A stretch of 36,035 bases of DNA from Roseovarius nanhaiticus (GTDB lineage Bacteria; Pseudomonadota; Alphaproteobacteria; Rhodobacterales; Rhodobacteraceae), in NCBI RefSeq assembly GCF_900156535.1, contig NZ_FTNV01000007.1, forward strand, positions 1 to 36,035, written 5' to 3'. Shown here in pieces: positions 24,307 to 33,920 of this stretch; position 1 is the first letter of the stretch, and each line of letters opens with the position of its first letter. The notes beneath the pieces are model-generated. The model had not been told where the DNA came from. It ran no database searches and saw only the letters and a program-made list of their open reading frames with translations. The position numbers and the translations under genes are program-made.

Positions 24307-25093
24307 CCTTGTCACTCCAGTTTGCCCAAGGGCTGCCCGCGCTTTGCGGCCTGTAGCGCCGGTCGTAATCCTTGGCGTATAGGCAGCTTTCTGCGAACCC
24401 CTCGCCCCCCAGCGCAGGTCCGACAAGGATCAGCGCAGTACGCGTGATGCCCGCCTCCATCCGCCCGGCAATATTGCCCAGCGTGCCGCGAATAATCCGC
24501 TCGTCCGGCCATGAGGCGCGGAATACGATGGCGACGGGGCAATCAGCACCATAGGCGGGCGTCAGGCTGCCCATCACGTGATCCAGATTCTGGATCGACA
24601 GGTGAATGGCCAATGTCGCGCCGGTGGCGGCGAAATTCGCCAGCGTCTCGCCCTCGGGCATCGAGGAGGCGCGCCCCGGCGTGCGGGTAAGCACCACCGA
24701 TTGCGCAAGGCCCGGAAGCGTCAGCTCGGCCCCCAGCGCAGCGGCGGCGGCGGCAAAGGATGGCACGCCCGGCGTAACGGACATGGGAATATCCAGATCG
24801 CGCAGGCGGCGCATCTGCTCGCCCATGGCCGACCAGACCGAAAGATCGCCGGAATGGAGGCGGGCAACGTCCTGGCCTGCCGCGTGTGCGCGCTGCATCT
24901 CGGAAATGATCGCATCCAGATCCATCGGCGCCGTGTTGACGATACGCGCGCCGTCGGAGCAGTAACTCAGGATCTGTTCCGGCACCAACGATCCGGCGTA
25001 AAGGCAAACAGGGCAGGACGCGATCAGATCGCGCCCCCGCAGCGTCAAAAGGTCCGGCGCGCCGGGGCCGGCGCCGATGAAATGAATGGTCAA
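24299..25093 (-). CDS. cobM: CobM, precorrin-4 C11-methyltransferase
   Basis: 264-aa SAM-dependent methyltransferase converting precorrin-4 to precorrin-5. Motifs are [45 protein letters not shown] and [16 protein letters not shown], all typical of CobM/CbiF. The start codon is TTG at 25,093. AGAAGGAG lies 8 nt upstream, and the TTG overlaps the cobE stop as TTGA, which supports coupling. No upstream ATG is in frame. The length is normal. The C-terminal tail after the methyltransferase fold (about 240-264) is charged and overlaps the cobB start. Confidence 0.94.
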   Translation of the reverse strand: MTIHFIGAGPGAPDLLTLRGRDLIASCPVCLYAGSLVPEQILSYCSDGARIVNTAPMDLDAIISEMQRAHAAGQDVARLHSGDLSVWSAMGEQMRRLRDLDIPMSVTPGVPSFAAAAAALGAELTLPGLAQSVVLTRTPGRASSMPEGETLANFAATGATLAIHLSIQNLDHVMGSLTPAYGADCPVAIVFRASWPDERIIRGTLGNIAGRMEAGITRTALILVGPALGGEGFAESCLYAKDYDRRYRPQSAGSPWANWSDKDE

Positions 25094-25452
25094 GGTCCGT
25101 CTCCTTCTGCCATGGCGCAGGTGGCCATGCGATCGGGTGAAATCTGCCGCGCCGAGATCAGCCGCGCGCCGGGGCCGGCGGCGGCCAGCGCCGCTGCCTC
25201 GGCCACGCTGCCGGTGCCGTGGGCTGCATGTGATGCTGGCGAGTAAGTGTAGGTTTTTTGCGCCTCTAGTAACCCGAGCGGTACGGCATGGATCGGCACG
25301 CCCAGTTCCTCGGCCAATCTACGCAATCCCGCGCTCTTCTCTTTGCCCATCGCCGTGGCGATCAGATCGGGCGCCGCGCCACAAGCCGCCAACGCCGCGC
25401 GCAGGCTGTCCGTATCGGCGCTGCCGCGAAATCCGAACCCCGCGGCGATCAT
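25090..25452 (-). CDS. cobE: CobE (CbiG C-terminal-domain homologue)
   Basis: 120-aa protein homologous to the C-terminal domain of CbiG, present in the aerobic pathway as CobE. The exact role is not settled. It has been linked to the steps around ring contraction. It reads [17 protein letters not shown], then [27 protein letters not shown] and [19 protein letters not shown], which are the typical blocks. Its ATG overlaps the cobL stop (ATGA), and its stop overlaps the TTG start of cobM. The frame is open further upstream but antisense to nothing useful and without a start, so 25,452 is the preferred start. Confidence 0.92.
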   Translation of the reverse strand: MIAAGFGFRGSADTDSLRAALAACGAAPDLIATAMGKEKSAGLRRLAEELGVPIHAVPLGLLEAQKTYTYSPASHAAHGTGSVAEAAALAAAGPGARLISARQISPDRMATCAMAEGDGP

Positions 25453-26648
25453 CGAACCGCGCTCAACTGCACCACCGGATAGCTGGATTTCCAGCAGGTC
25501 CTGCCTCCCAACGGCGTCGCTTGCGCCAATTCGATCCGCAGCAGATCGCCACCCAAGCGGGCGCGTGCCTCGGTCAGCAGCGCCTCGCTTTCCAGCGTCA
25601 CGGCATTGGCGACGATCCGCACGCCGCGCGGCAGATGCGCCTCCAGCCAGTCCAGCAGCGCCTGCGACAGCCCGCCGCCAATGAATACCGCATCGGGCAA
25701 AGGCCGACCGACCAACGCTTCGGGCGCCGCGCCCTGCACCACGGTCAGGCGGTCCACACCCAGCCGCGCCGCGTTTTGCGCGATCCGCGCGGCGCGATCC
25801 GCGCGCGGCTCGATCGTAGTGGCCGTAACGCTGGAATGGGCCAGCAACCACTCGATCCCCACCGAGCCGGAGCCGCCGCCGATGTCCCACAGATGCTCGA
25901 ACGGACGCGGCGCCAGTGCCGAGAGGGTCAGCGCACGCACCGGCCGCTTGGTCATCTGCCCGTCGCTGTCGAACCACGCATCCGGCCGCCCGCCGGTCAA
26001 GGGCAGCGTCGCGCCATCGCCCTGCAGCTCGACCGCCGCGCAGACGGGGTGGGCGAAGCCGATATCGGGCGATTCCGCAGCAGTGCAATCGCTACGCCGC
26101 TCACGCGGGCCACCGACTGCTTCGAACACCGTCATCCGCGACGCGCCAAAGCCTGCATCGCTGAGGTATTCGGCTATCCCCCGCACCGCGGCGCCATCGC
26201 GCAACAACACGATGATCCGCACTCCCGCCGAGATGACAGGCCGCAGGCGGGCATGCGGCGCGGCATGAAGGCCGAGACATTCGGTCCGCTCCAGCGCCCA
26301 GCCCATCCGCGCGGCGACCAGCGAGAAGGTGGATGGACCGGGCAGCGCCGTCCACTCCCCCGGCGCCAGATGCCGCGCAAGGCTGCGGCCCGCGCCGAAC
26401 CAGAACGGATCGCCCGAGGCCAGCACCACGACGCGCCGCCGGCGCAAGCCCAGCAGCGGCGCGATGCCGTCCGCAAACGGCACGGGCCATGCAACGAGCT
26501 CTGCCTTGAGGTCAGGCAACAGGCCAAGATGCCGGGTCGGCCCCATCACGATTTCCGCCGCCTGCAGCGCGGCGAGGCTTGCGGGCGGCAGGCCATCCGG
26601 CGCATCTTCGCCCATTCCAACGATGGTCAGCCACGGAGCGTCAGCCAT
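25449..26648 (-). CDS. cobL: CobL, precorrin-6Y C5,15-methyltransferase (decarboxylating)
   Basis: 399-aa bifunctional enzyme that methylates C5 and C15 of precorrin-6B and decarboxylates the acetate side chain, giving precorrin-8X. The N-terminal CbiE-like methyltransferase domain (about 1-200) has WLTIVGMGEDAPDGLP and VVLASGDPFWFGAG. The C-terminal CbiT-like domain (about 215-399) has the SAM loop WDIGGGSGSVGIEWL and AVFIGGGLSQ. The ATG at 26,648 has GAGAAGG about 9 nt upstream. This start codon overlaps the plus-strand cobK ATG as CATG, so the two genes begin head to head with no gap. The promoter must lie inside cobK, or transcription must come through from cobJ. Confidence 0.95.
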   Translation of the reverse strand: MADAPWLTIVGMGEDAPDGLPPASLAALQAAEIVMGPTRHLGLLPDLKAELVAWPVPFADGIAPLLGLRRRRVVVLASGDPFWFGAGRSLARHLAPGEWTALPGPSTFSLVAARMGWALERTECLGLHAAPHARLRPVISAGVRIIVLLRDGAAVRGIAEYLSDAGFGASRMTVFEAVGGPRERRSDCTAAESPDIGFAHPVCAAVELQGDGATLPLTGGRPDAWFDSDGQMTKRPVRALTLSALAPRPFEHLWDIGGGSGSVGIEWLLAHSSVTATTIEPRADRAARIAQNAARLGVDRLTVVQGAAPEALVGRPLPDAVFIGGGLSQALLDWLEAHLPRGVRIVANAVTLESEALLTEARARLGGDLLRIELAQATPLGGRTCWKSSYPVVQLSAVR

Positions 26649-27402
26649 GAAGCAAAACCTTCTCATCCTTGGCGGCACCACGGAGGCGACGGCCCTGTGC
26701 CAGGCTCTCAGTGCGGCAGGCATCGGCGGCACCGTGTCCTTCGCGGGCCGCGTGCAGCGCCCGGTGCGCCAGCCGCTTCCGCAGCGTGTCGGCGGTTTCG
26801 GCGGGGCCGAGGGGCTGGCCCGCTACCTGTTGGAACACGCGATCAGCCATGTGATCGACGCGACCCATCCCTTCGCCGCCCAGATGAGCGCCAATGCTGT
26901 CGCCGCATGCGCCGCCGAGGACGTGCCGCTGATCGCGCTGACGCGCCCCGCGTGGCAGGCGGGGCCGGGCGATAATTGGACCCATGTACCCGATATCGCC
27001 GGTGCGGTGGCCGCGCTGGACCGTCCCGCCACCCGCGTCATGCTGGCCGTTGGGCGGATGCATCTGGCGGAGTTCGCCCGAAACAAGCAGCATTTCTACC
27101 TGTTGCGCCTGATCAATCGGCCGGATGCGCCGCTGCCCTTCCCCAAGTACGAAATCGTTCAGGACCGAGGCCCGTTCAGCATTGCGGGCGATCTGGCGCT
27201 GATGCGCGATCATCGGATCGATCTGGTCGTGTCCAAGAATTCCGGCGGCAGAGGCGCCCATGCCAAGATCATCGCCGCGCGCGAATTGGGCCTGCCGGTG
27301 ATCATGATCGACCGCCCTGCCCTGCCCCTGCGGCGCGAGGCGCATTCGGTGGACGCGGTTTTGGCGTGGCTCGCTCATGACGGCACCGAGCGCGGCGTAT
27401 AG
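26647..27402 (+). CDS. cobK: CobK, precorrin-6A reductase
   Basis: 251-aa NADPH-dependent reductase that converts precorrin-6A to precorrin-6B. It shows the dinucleotide-binding start LLILGGTTEATALCQAL, HVIDATHPFAAQMSANA, VMLAVGRMHLAEF and the C-terminal DLVVSKNSGGRGAHAKIIAARELG. GGAG lies 8 nt before the ATG. It is the only cob gene on the plus strand. Its start overlaps that of cobL by two bases (head to head), and its last 28 bp overlap the 3' end of cobJ (tail to tail). Any long minus-strand cob transcript would therefore be antisense to the whole gene. Confidence 0.95.
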   Translation: MKQNLLILGGTTEATALCQALSAAGIGGTVSFAGRVQRPVRQPLPQRVGGFGGAEGLARYLLEHAISHVIDATHPFAAQMSANAVAACAAEDVPLIALTRPAWQAGPGDNWTHVPDIAGAVAALDRPATRVMLAVGRMHLAEFARNKQHFYLLRLINRPDAPLPFPKYEIVQDRGPFSIAGDLALMRDHRIDLVVSKNSGGRGAHAKIIAARELGLPVIMIDRPALPLRREAHSVDAVLAWLAHDGTERGV

Positions 27403-28127
27403 ACAAAAGGCGCGCCGTCCCGTTCGATCACCCGCGTGGCCGATGTGCCGACCAGTACCATCGTGCGCATGTCGGCCATCTCGGAGCGCGCGTCCGGCAG
27501 GGCAAGGATGCGGATCGCCTCGTCAGGCGTCGAAACGGCACGGGCGAAGATCATCGGGCGGGTGTCGCGGCAGGCATCGTTGAGAATGTCCAGCACGCGG
27601 GCAAACCCTTCGGGCCTCGCCTTGGACCTTGGATTGTAGAAGGCCATGGCGAAATCGGCCTCGACGGCAAGGCGCAGACGCTTTTCGATCAGCGCCCAGG
27701 GCTTGAGGTTGTCGCTGAGATTGATGGCGCAGAAATCATGTCCCAAGGGGGCGCCGACGCGCGCGGCAGCGGCCAGCATGGCGGTGATGCCCGGCAGAAC
27801 GTCGATCTGCAGATAGCGCCACGCTCGCGGGCCATGCTCGACCGCCTCGAACACCGCCGATGCCATGGCAAAAACGCCCGGATCGCCCGACGAGACTACC
27901 ACCACGCGGCGCCCCCCTGCCGCCATTTCCAGCGCGTGGCGCGCGCGGTCCAGCTCAACCCGGTTATCGCTGGGATGTAGCGTCAGACCGGGGCGCGGCG
28001 CCACGCGAGCGACGTAAGGGATGTAGCCAACCACATCGGTGGCGCGCTCCAGCGCGGCCGTCACCTGCGGCGTTACCAGATCCCCGGCGCCCGGCCCCAG
28101 CCCCGCGATGACAAGCGATCCGCTCAT
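27375..28127 (-). CDS. cobJ: CobJ, precorrin-3B C17-methyltransferase
   Basis: 250-aa SAM-dependent enzyme that methylates C17 and contracts the ring, making precorrin-4. It has LVIAGLGPGAGDLVTPQV, VVGYIPYVARV, VVVVSSGDPGVFAMASAVFE, VLPGITAMLAAAARVGAPLGHDF and NPRSKARP, the standard CobJ/CbiH blocks. The start at 28,127 overlaps the cobI stop by 4 bp. An upstream in-frame extension would run into cobI and is rejected. The 3' end overlaps cobK on the other strand by 28 bp. Confidence 0.95.
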   Translation of the reverse strand: MSGSLVIAGLGPGAGDLVTPQVTAALERATDVVGYIPYVARVAPRPGLTLHPSDNRVELDRARHALEMAAGGRRVVVVSSGDPGVFAMASAVFEAVEHGPRAWRYLQIDVLPGITAMLAAAARVGAPLGHDFCAINLSDNLKPWALIEKRLRLAVEADFAMAFYNPRSKARPEGFARVLDILNDACRDTRPMIFARAVSTPDEAIRILALPDARSEMADMRTMVLVGTSATRVIERDGAPFVYTPRSVPS

Positions 28128-28858
28128 GGCCGCCGCCCGTTGCCATGCACGACTACGATCGAAAAATATGGCGTGACACGCCCTTCGGCATCCGAGAGTT
28201 TCTGCACCGTTTGCCCCTTTATGCTGGCATATTCGACCAGCCATGCCGCGTCATATTTTCCAGCCGCGCGCAGCGCGCGGCGCAGCTTGTCGATGTTGCG
28301 CCCGATCTTCATCACCACCAGCGCATCTGCGGCCTGCATGTGACGCACCAGATCCGCCTCTGGCAGGGTCGCCATCAGCACGCTCAGCACGTCGTCGCCC
28401 CATGTTATGGGCTGGCCCGTTGCCGTCCACGCGGCCGACATACCGGTTGTGGCGGGCACGACCTGGACCGGCACCACATCGTTGAGCCGCGTATAGAGAT
28501 GCATGAACGATCCGTAGAAAAACGGATCGCCCTCGCAGAGCACCACGACATCCTCGCCGCGGTCCGCCAGCTTGCGCAGATGGGCGGTGCAATCGGCGTA
28601 GAAGGCGGAAAGCGTGGTGTTGTAATCCGGGTGGCTCACCGGGATTTCGGTGGTGACGGGATATTCCATCGCGAATTCCACGACATCCGGCGCCAGCATC
28701 CCCTCGACCATGCCGCGCGCGCGGCCGGCGCGCCCCTCTTTGCGGAAATACGCGACATGGCGCGCGCCGGTCACAAGCCGGTGGGCCCGCACGCTCATCA
28801 AGTCGGGATCACCGGGGCCAAGGCCCACGCCATGGATGGTGCCGGAGGCGCCACTCAT
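28124..28858 (-). CDS. cobI: CobI, precorrin-2 C20-methyltransferase
   Basis: 244-aa SAM-dependent methyltransferase that turns precorrin-2 into precorrin-3A. Key blocks are VGLGPGDPDLMSVRAHRLV, VVVLCEGDPFFYGSFMHLYTRL, VPATTGMSAAWTATGQPI and VVMKIGRNIDKL. The ATG at 28,858 overlaps the cobH stop (ATGA), and the stop overlaps the cobJ start. Length is as expected. Confidence 0.95.
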   Translation of the reverse strand: MSGASGTIHGVGLGPGDPDLMSVRAHRLVTGARHVAYFRKEGRAGRARGMVEGMLAPDVVEFAMEYPVTTEIPVSHPDYNTTLSAFYADCTAHLRKLADRGEDVVVLCEGDPFFYGSFMHLYTRLNDVVPVQVVPATTGMSAAWTATGQPITWGDDVLSVLMATLPEADLVRHMQAADALVVMKIGRNIDKLRRALRAAGKYDAAWLVEYASIKGQTVQKLSDAEGRVTPYFSIVVVHGNGRRP

Positions 28859-29484
28859 TCCGCGCGGCTCGCGATGGCGTTGATTGCGGCGACGGTGATC
28901 GCGCTTCCGCCCAGCCGCCCCTCGACGATGCAGCAGGGCGCGGGCGGATCGGCCCAGAGCGCGTCCTTGCTTTCGCGTGCGCCGACAAAGCCGACCGGGC
29001 AGCCGATGATCGCCGCAGGGCGCGGGCAGGAGGGATCTTGCAGCATGTTGAGCAGATGGAACAGCGCCGTGGGCGCGTTGCCGATAGCGACCAGCGCGCC
29101 CGCCAGATGCGGGCGCCACAGCTCCAGCGCAGCGGCGGAGCGGGTGTTGCCCATCTCGCGCGCCAGATCGGGGACGACAGGATCACGAAGCGTGCAGATC
29201 ACCTGATTGCTTGCAGGCAGCCGGGGGCGCGTCACCCCCTCGCTGACCATATGGGCATCGCACAGGATCGGCGCACCCACGGCCAGCGCGGCGCGGGCGG
29301 CCTTGGCGAAACCGGCGGACATGCGGATATGTTGTTCCAGCCCCACCATTCCGGCAGCATGGATCATGCGCACGGCTATGGGTTCCTCATCCGTGTCGAA
29401 GCGGGCCAGATCCGCCTCGGCGCGAATCGTCGCAAAGGATTGCGCATAGATCGCGGCGCCATCGGTCTCGTAAGTGTGGATCAT
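28855..29484 (-). CDS. cobH: CobH, precorrin-8X methylmutase
   Basis: 209-aa methylmutase moving the C11 methyl to C12, giving hydrogenobyrinic acid. RMIHAAGMVGLEQHI contains the catalytic His (His42 here, equivalent to His43 of the studied CobH). Also seen are LCDAHMVSEGVTR, IGNAPTALFHLLNML and IIGCPVGFVGARESK. It overlaps cobG and cobI by 4 bp each. Confidence 0.96.
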   Translation of the reverse strand: MIHTYETDGAAIYAQSFATIRAEADLARFDTDEEPIAVRMIHAAGMVGLEQHIRMSAGFAKAARAALAVGAPILCDAHMVSEGVTRPRLPASNQVICTLRDPVVPDLAREMGNTRSAAALELWRPHLAGALVAIGNAPTALFHLLNMLQDPSCPRPAAIIGCPVGFVGARESKDALWADPPAPCCIVEGRLGGSAITVAAINAIASRAE

Positions 29485-30614
29485 GTGTTTTTGCTCATCT
29501 CGGCCAGAATGTTCTTGGGGCTAAGCCCGTATCGCTCGGGTGTGTCGCCAGCGCGGCCACCGCCCAGCAGATCGTACCGCCCTGCGCGTCCGATCAATGT
29601 GAGGTCCGCCGCGCCCGCCCGCGCGCAGCCCTTGGCGCAACCCGACACATGCAGACTGCCCGCAACGAAAGGCGCGAGGGCCCGCGCAAGGGCGCGTGTC
29701 TCGACGCTTGACGACGGGCAGAAGGGCGCACCCGCACAGGCATCGACGCGCATCAGCGGGTCCTGCGGATCGGTGACGAAGGCGGGCGAGTCCGGCGGCG
29801 TGCCGGCTTCGAGCAGCAGCATCCGCCAAGGAGTGAGGCGGATCGCGGGCAATGCCTGCGCGCGGATCACCTGCGCCAGCGCGGCGGCATCGACATGCCC
29901 GAATGGCGCACCGATCAAGGTGCCGCCCGTCCGCGCGCCGATCAGGGGGCGCGGCGCCGGGGGCAAGGGCGGCGTGTCGCACCAATCCTCCGGCATGGCC
30001 GCCTCGGCCAGCACGCGCGCCATGCGGCGCTGGTCGGGGGTGATATGCCGGGCCAACCAGTGCGCCATTTCGATCAACGCCGGAATGGCCGTGTCCTCGG
30101 TGATCGCCCGTCCAGAGGCGGCACCCTCCGCGCGCAGAATCAGGCCGGATGCGCCGCGCTCGATACGGATATCGGCGCTGTCCTCGGTCAGCAGGGGGCG
30201 CGCGCCGCAATCGACGGCGTAGCCTACCTTGGCAGGCAGCTCCGGCACATCGGCAAGCCGCGAAGTCAACGCCTGTGCAAGGCGGTGGACGGTATCGCCC
30301 TCCTGCCAGAACGGCGCGACTAGGATGTTGCGCCGCCGCTCCAGCGCCGGATCAGCGTCAAGCAGGCTCAGATCGCCCAACGCATCCACCAACGCAGCGT
30401 GATCTGCCTCGGCCACGCCGCGGATCTGCAGGTTCGCACGGCTCGTCAGGTCGAGATAACCGTGCCCGTAGCGCCGCGCCAGATCGCAAAGGCCCAGCGC
30501 CTGCGCCGCTGTCAGCCGCGCCATATGCGGACGGATGCGCACGACCAGCCCGTCGGCAGCCATCATCGGGCGATACGCGCCGGGACACCAGCCTTTGACC
30601 TCGGGCGCGCTCAT
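29481..30614 (-). CDS. cobG: CobG, precorrin-3B synthase (Fe-S monooxygenase)
   Basis: 377-aa oxygen-dependent enzyme hydroxylating precorrin-3A to precorrin-3B. Its presence marks the aerobic pathway. It has the two half-repeats of the sulfite/nitrite-reductase fold: VRIRPHMARLTAAQ and LTSRANLQIRGV in the first, LIGAPFGHVDA in the second. The C-terminal [4Fe-4S] cysteine ligands are CAGAPFC and, about 35 residues later, CAKGC. The ATG at 30,614 overlaps the cobN stop (ATGA). An upstream in-frame ATG at 30,662 would lie inside cobN. Confidence 0.94.
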   Translation of the reverse strand: MSAPEVKGWCPGAYRPMMAADGLVVRIRPHMARLTAAQALGLCDLARRYGHGYLDLTSRANLQIRGVAEADHAALVDALGDLSLLDADPALERRRNILVAPFWQEGDTVHRLAQALTSRLADVPELPAKVGYAVDCGARPLLTEDSADIRIERGASGLILRAEGAASGRAITEDTAIPALIEMAHWLARHITPDQRRMARVLAEAAMPEDWCDTPPLPPAPRPLIGARTGGTLIGAPFGHVDAAALAQVIRAQALPAIRLTPWRMLLLEAGTPPDSPAFVTDPQDPLMRVDACAGAPFCPSSSVETRALARALAPFVAGSLHVSGCAKGCARAGAADLTLIGRAGRYDLLGGGRAGDTPERYGLSPKNILAEMSKNT

Positions 30615-33600
30615 GCGGGTGCCTCCAGACCGGCCATCACCGAATTGCGCCGTGTCTGCCACAGGCCGGCCTCCAGCAGCGCGGCAAAACGCGCCTGCAT
30701 CGCGCGGTACGCCTCGGGATTGGCATCTTGCAGGAAACCTTCGGTTTCGGGATCACCCAGCGTCGCGTCGTGGTAAAGATCAAAGAGATGCGGCGCCACC
30801 GCACCCGCCAGATGCGCAAAACTGGCCAAGTGATCCAGAGTTGCCGCGATCTCGGCCGCACCGCGAAAGCCGTGTTGTTTCATGCCCCCGATCCAGCCGG
30901 GATTGGCGGCGCGGGCGCGCACGACACGCGCGATCTCTTCGCTCAAGGTGCGGGTGCGGGGATGATCGGGATTGGTGTTTGCCAAATGATAGAGCGCCGC
31001 ACGCCCCCCCGTGACCGCTTGCGCCGCGGCAAACCCCGCCTCATGCGCGGCGTAGTCGCTGGCCAGCAGCAGGTCCGTTTCGGGAAGGTCCTGCGGATGC
31101 ACGAAGCTGTCCGCCTGCGCGACACGCGCCCGGATACCCGCCGTGTCGTGCACCGCCGCCTCACCGTCCAGCGCCCAAGCGCTGGCCGCCAGCCATGCGA
31201 GGCCCGCCTTTTCCCGCCCCGCCTCGGTATAGTCCTCCAGCGCCGCGCCCATGCCCAAGCCGAACGATCCGGGCCGGGGGCCATAGACCCGCGCCAGATC
31301 CTCGCGCCCGGCATAGGGGTTCCACTCCGGCTCTTCGTCGCGTGCCGCCAATGTGCGCACCGATTGGGCAAAAAGCGCCGAGAGCGTCGGGAATACGTCA
31401 CGAAAAAGGCCCGAGACACGCAAGGTGACGTCGATCCGGGGGCGACGCATTTCGGTCAGCGGGATGACCTCAATGCCTGATACCCGCTCGGACCCGGCAT
31501 CCCAGACCGGACGCACGCCCAGCAGATGCAGCGCCATGGCGAATTCCTCGCCCGCCGTGCGCATCGTTGCCGATCCCCAGAGATCGACGATCAGACCACG
31601 CGGCCAATCGCCCTCATCCTGCAAATGGCGGCGGATCAGTTCATCGGCCAGCCGGACGCCCTGCGCATAGGCCGCGCGCGTCGGCACGGCACGCGGATCG
31701 GTGGTATAGAGGTTGCGCCCCGTCGGCAGCACATCGCGCCGCCCCCGGTAGGGCGAGCCGGAGGGGCCGGCCGCGATGCGCCGGCCATCAAGCGCGTCCA
31801 GCAACGCGCGTTGCTCGGCCGAAGCAGATTGCCCCGTGGCAAAGGGCGCGGTGCGCTGCGGCGCGCGGCCCCAGATATGCAGGCCTTCGCCGAACTGGCT
31901 TTCCTTGATGTCGCACACGAAACGGTCGATCCGGGTGATCGCCTCGGCGCTGCAGCCGGCACGATCGAGACCCAGATCGTCCTCGACCCCCTGCGCCTGC
32001 GCCTCGTCACGGATATCGGATTGAAGCCGGTCACGGCGGCGTGGATCCAGCCCGTCGGCGTTAGAAAACTCGTCCAGCAGCGATTCGAGCCGCGCCAGCC
32101 GTTCGGGCGTGCCACTGGCGCGCATGGGGGGCGGGATATGGCCCAGCGTGACCGCGCCAATGCGCCGCTTGGCCTGCGCGGCCTCGCCGGGATCGTTGAC
32201 GATAAATGGATAGATAACCGGCAGCGCGCCTGTCAGGACCTCGGGCCAGCAGGTTTCCGAGAGCGCCACCGATTTGCCCGGCAGCCATTCCAGCGTGCCA
32301 TGCGCGCCGATATGAACCAGCGCGTCGACGCGGCTTTGCAGCCACAGATAGAAGGCGACATAGGCGTGGCGAGGTGTGCGGACCAGATCGTGATAGCTGT
32401 CCTCGCGGCCCTTGGGCGTATCGCGTTCGGGCTGTAGTGCGATCCATGCGTTGCCGCGCCGGGTGGCGGCGAAGTGAAAGGCACCGTTCTGGCAATCGGG
32501 ATCGTCCTCGGGGTCGCCCCAGACCTCGGCCAACGTTGCGCGCAGGGTTTCGGGCAGGCGGGCCAACGCGGACCTGTACTCCGCCACCGCCCAAGCCGTG
32601 CTGCGCTGCTGGAGCGCCTCGTGCAAAGGCGCCTCCCTCGCGCCGGTGTCATAACCCGCGCCCTCCAGATCGCTCAGGATCGCCTCGGCCGATTGTGGCG
32701 CATCGAGACCGACCGCATGGCCCATGTTCCAATTCTTGCCCGGATAGGTGGACAGGACCAGCGCCACGCGCCGCTGCGCCGGCGGGGTCGCGGCCAGCCG
32801 GCTCCAGCCCCGCACGCGGTCCGCGATCGCCGCGATCCTGCCCGTCTCGGCGCGGTGGGCAAAGCGGGAGTATTGCAGTTGCGCATCCTTTTTGCCCGGA
32901 TCCTTGAAACTGGCGACGCCGCCCATGATGCGCCCGTCCACCTCGGGCAAGACCACATGCATGGCGAGGTCAGCGGGCGAAAGGCCCCGCTCGGCCTCGG
33001 CCCAGGCCTTTCGGGTGGAGGTGGCGAGGGCCACCTGAAAAACCGGCACACCCGCTGCATCTAGCGGCGACGCGACACCCTCGCCCTTGCCGGAAAAGGC
33101 GGTGGCGTTGACGATGGCCACCGGGTCTAACGACGCGACCTGACGGCGCAACCAGCCCGCGGCCTCCGGCGCCTTGAGCGATGGCCCAAAGAGCGCGGCC
33201 ACATCGAAACCGCGCGCGCGGAAAGCGTCGAAAAGCGCGATGATCGGCGCGAGGTCAGCAGCCACCAGATAAGAGCGGTAGAAGACGATCAGAACGCGCG
33301 GCTGGCCCGCGAGGGCCGACGCGGATGCGCGCGCCAGAACCGGACAGCAGGCACCCTGCTCTGGCGTCCAGGCCCCGACCTGAGGCAGCGATTTTGCGCC
33401 GCGCACCGGCCCCGCATAGAGCCCCGCCGCCAACGCCAGTTGCGCCAGCGCCGCCTGCGCCGCAACCGCGCCGCCTGTGTCGCACAGATGCGCAAGCCGC
33501 CGCAGCGTGGATTTCGGAAGGGTCGACATGTCATCCAGCCGCGCGTCGGGGCGACCATCGGCAGGCAGCACGGCCAGCGCGATCCCTTTTTCCTGCGCCA

Positions 33601-33916
33601 GCGCACGGATGCTCTGCAGGCCATAAGGCCAGTATGGCACACCCCCGATCAGGCGGATCAGGATGCCTTTGGCGCCGCTCAATGTCTGCTCGACATAGGT
33701 ATCGACCGACAAGGGATGCTTCAGCGCAACGATATTGGCCAGTCTCAGCGTCGGCAGCCGCCCCTCCGGCCCACCGCCTTGATGCCAGCCTTCCGCGAAA
33801 GCGCCCAGATCGGAGTCGGACAGCGACAGCACCACCAGATCGGCGGCGTCCTGCACCAGATCCATCGGTGTCTCGGTCTCTTCCAGCCCGTGGCTTTCGC
33901 GGAAAACGACGTGCAT
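30611..33916 (-). CDS. cobN: CobN, cobaltochelatase large subunit
   Basis: 1101-aa subunit of the ATP-dependent CobNST chelatase that inserts Co2+ into hydrogenobyrinate a,c-diamide. It begins MHVVFRESHGLEE and carries the characteristic VHIGAHGTLEWLPGK, NDPGEAAQAKRR, LYHLANTNPDH and GWIGGMKQHGFRGAAEIAATLDH-type segments (GGMKQHGFRGAAEIA). It is shorter than the roughly 1,275-aa CobN of Pseudomonas denitrificans, with no sign of truncation at either end. cobS and cobT, needed for activity, are not in the window. It lies 4 bp after cobW and overlaps cobG. Confidence 0.96.
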   Translation of the reverse strand: MHVVFRESHGLEETETPMDLVQDAADLVVLSLSDSDLGAFAEGWHQGGGPEGRLPTLRLANIVALKHPLSVDTYVEQTLSGAKGILIRLIGGVPYWPYGLQSIRALAQEKGIALAVLPADGRPDARLDDMSTLPKSTLRRLAHLCDTGGAVAAQAALAQLALAAGLYAGPVRGAKSLPQVGAWTPEQGACCPVLARASASALAGQPRVLIVFYRSYLVAADLAPIIALFDAFRARGFDVAALFGPSLKAPEAAGWLRRQVASLDPVAIVNATAFSGKGEGVASPLDAAGVPVFQVALATSTRKAWAEAERGLSPADLAMHVVLPEVDGRIMGGVASFKDPGKKDAQLQYSRFAHRAETGRIAAIADRVRGWSRLAATPPAQRRVALVLSTYPGKNWNMGHAVGLDAPQSAEAILSDLEGAGYDTGAREAPLHEALQQRSTAWAVAEYRSALARLPETLRATLAEVWGDPEDDPDCQNGAFHFAATRRGNAWIALQPERDTPKGREDSYHDLVRTPRHAYVAFYLWLQSRVDALVHIGAHGTLEWLPGKSVALSETCWPEVLTGALPVIYPFIVNDPGEAAQAKRRIGAVTLGHIPPPMRASGTPERLARLESLLDEFSNADGLDPRRRDRLQSDIRDEAQAQGVEDDLGLDRAGCSAEAITRIDRFVCDIKESQFGEGLHIWGRAPQRTAPFATGQSASAEQRALLDALDGRRIAAGPSGSPYRGRRDVLPTGRNLYTTDPRAVPTRAAYAQGVRLADELIRRHLQDEGDWPRGLIVDLWGSATMRTAGEEFAMALHLLGVRPVWDAGSERVSGIEVIPLTEMRRPRIDVTLRVSGLFRDVFPTLSALFAQSVRTLAARDEEPEWNPYAGREDLARVYGPRPGSFGLGMGAALEDYTEAGREKAGLAWLAASAWALDGEAAVHDTAGIRARVAQADSFVHPQDLPETDLLLASDYAAHEAGFAAAQAVTGGRAALYHLANTNPDHPRTRTLSEEIARVVRARAANPGWIGGMKQHGFRGAAEIAATLDHLASFAHLAGAVAPHLFDLYHDATLGDPETEGFLQDANPEAYRAMQARFAALLEAGLWQTRRNSVMAGLEAPA

Positions 33917-33920
33917 GGTG

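Noticed and set aside
22993..24426. Longer cobB frame starting at 24,426
   Set aside because: The added 40 residues lie inside cobM and precede the normal CobB N-terminus. The ATG at 24,306 gives the expected protein.
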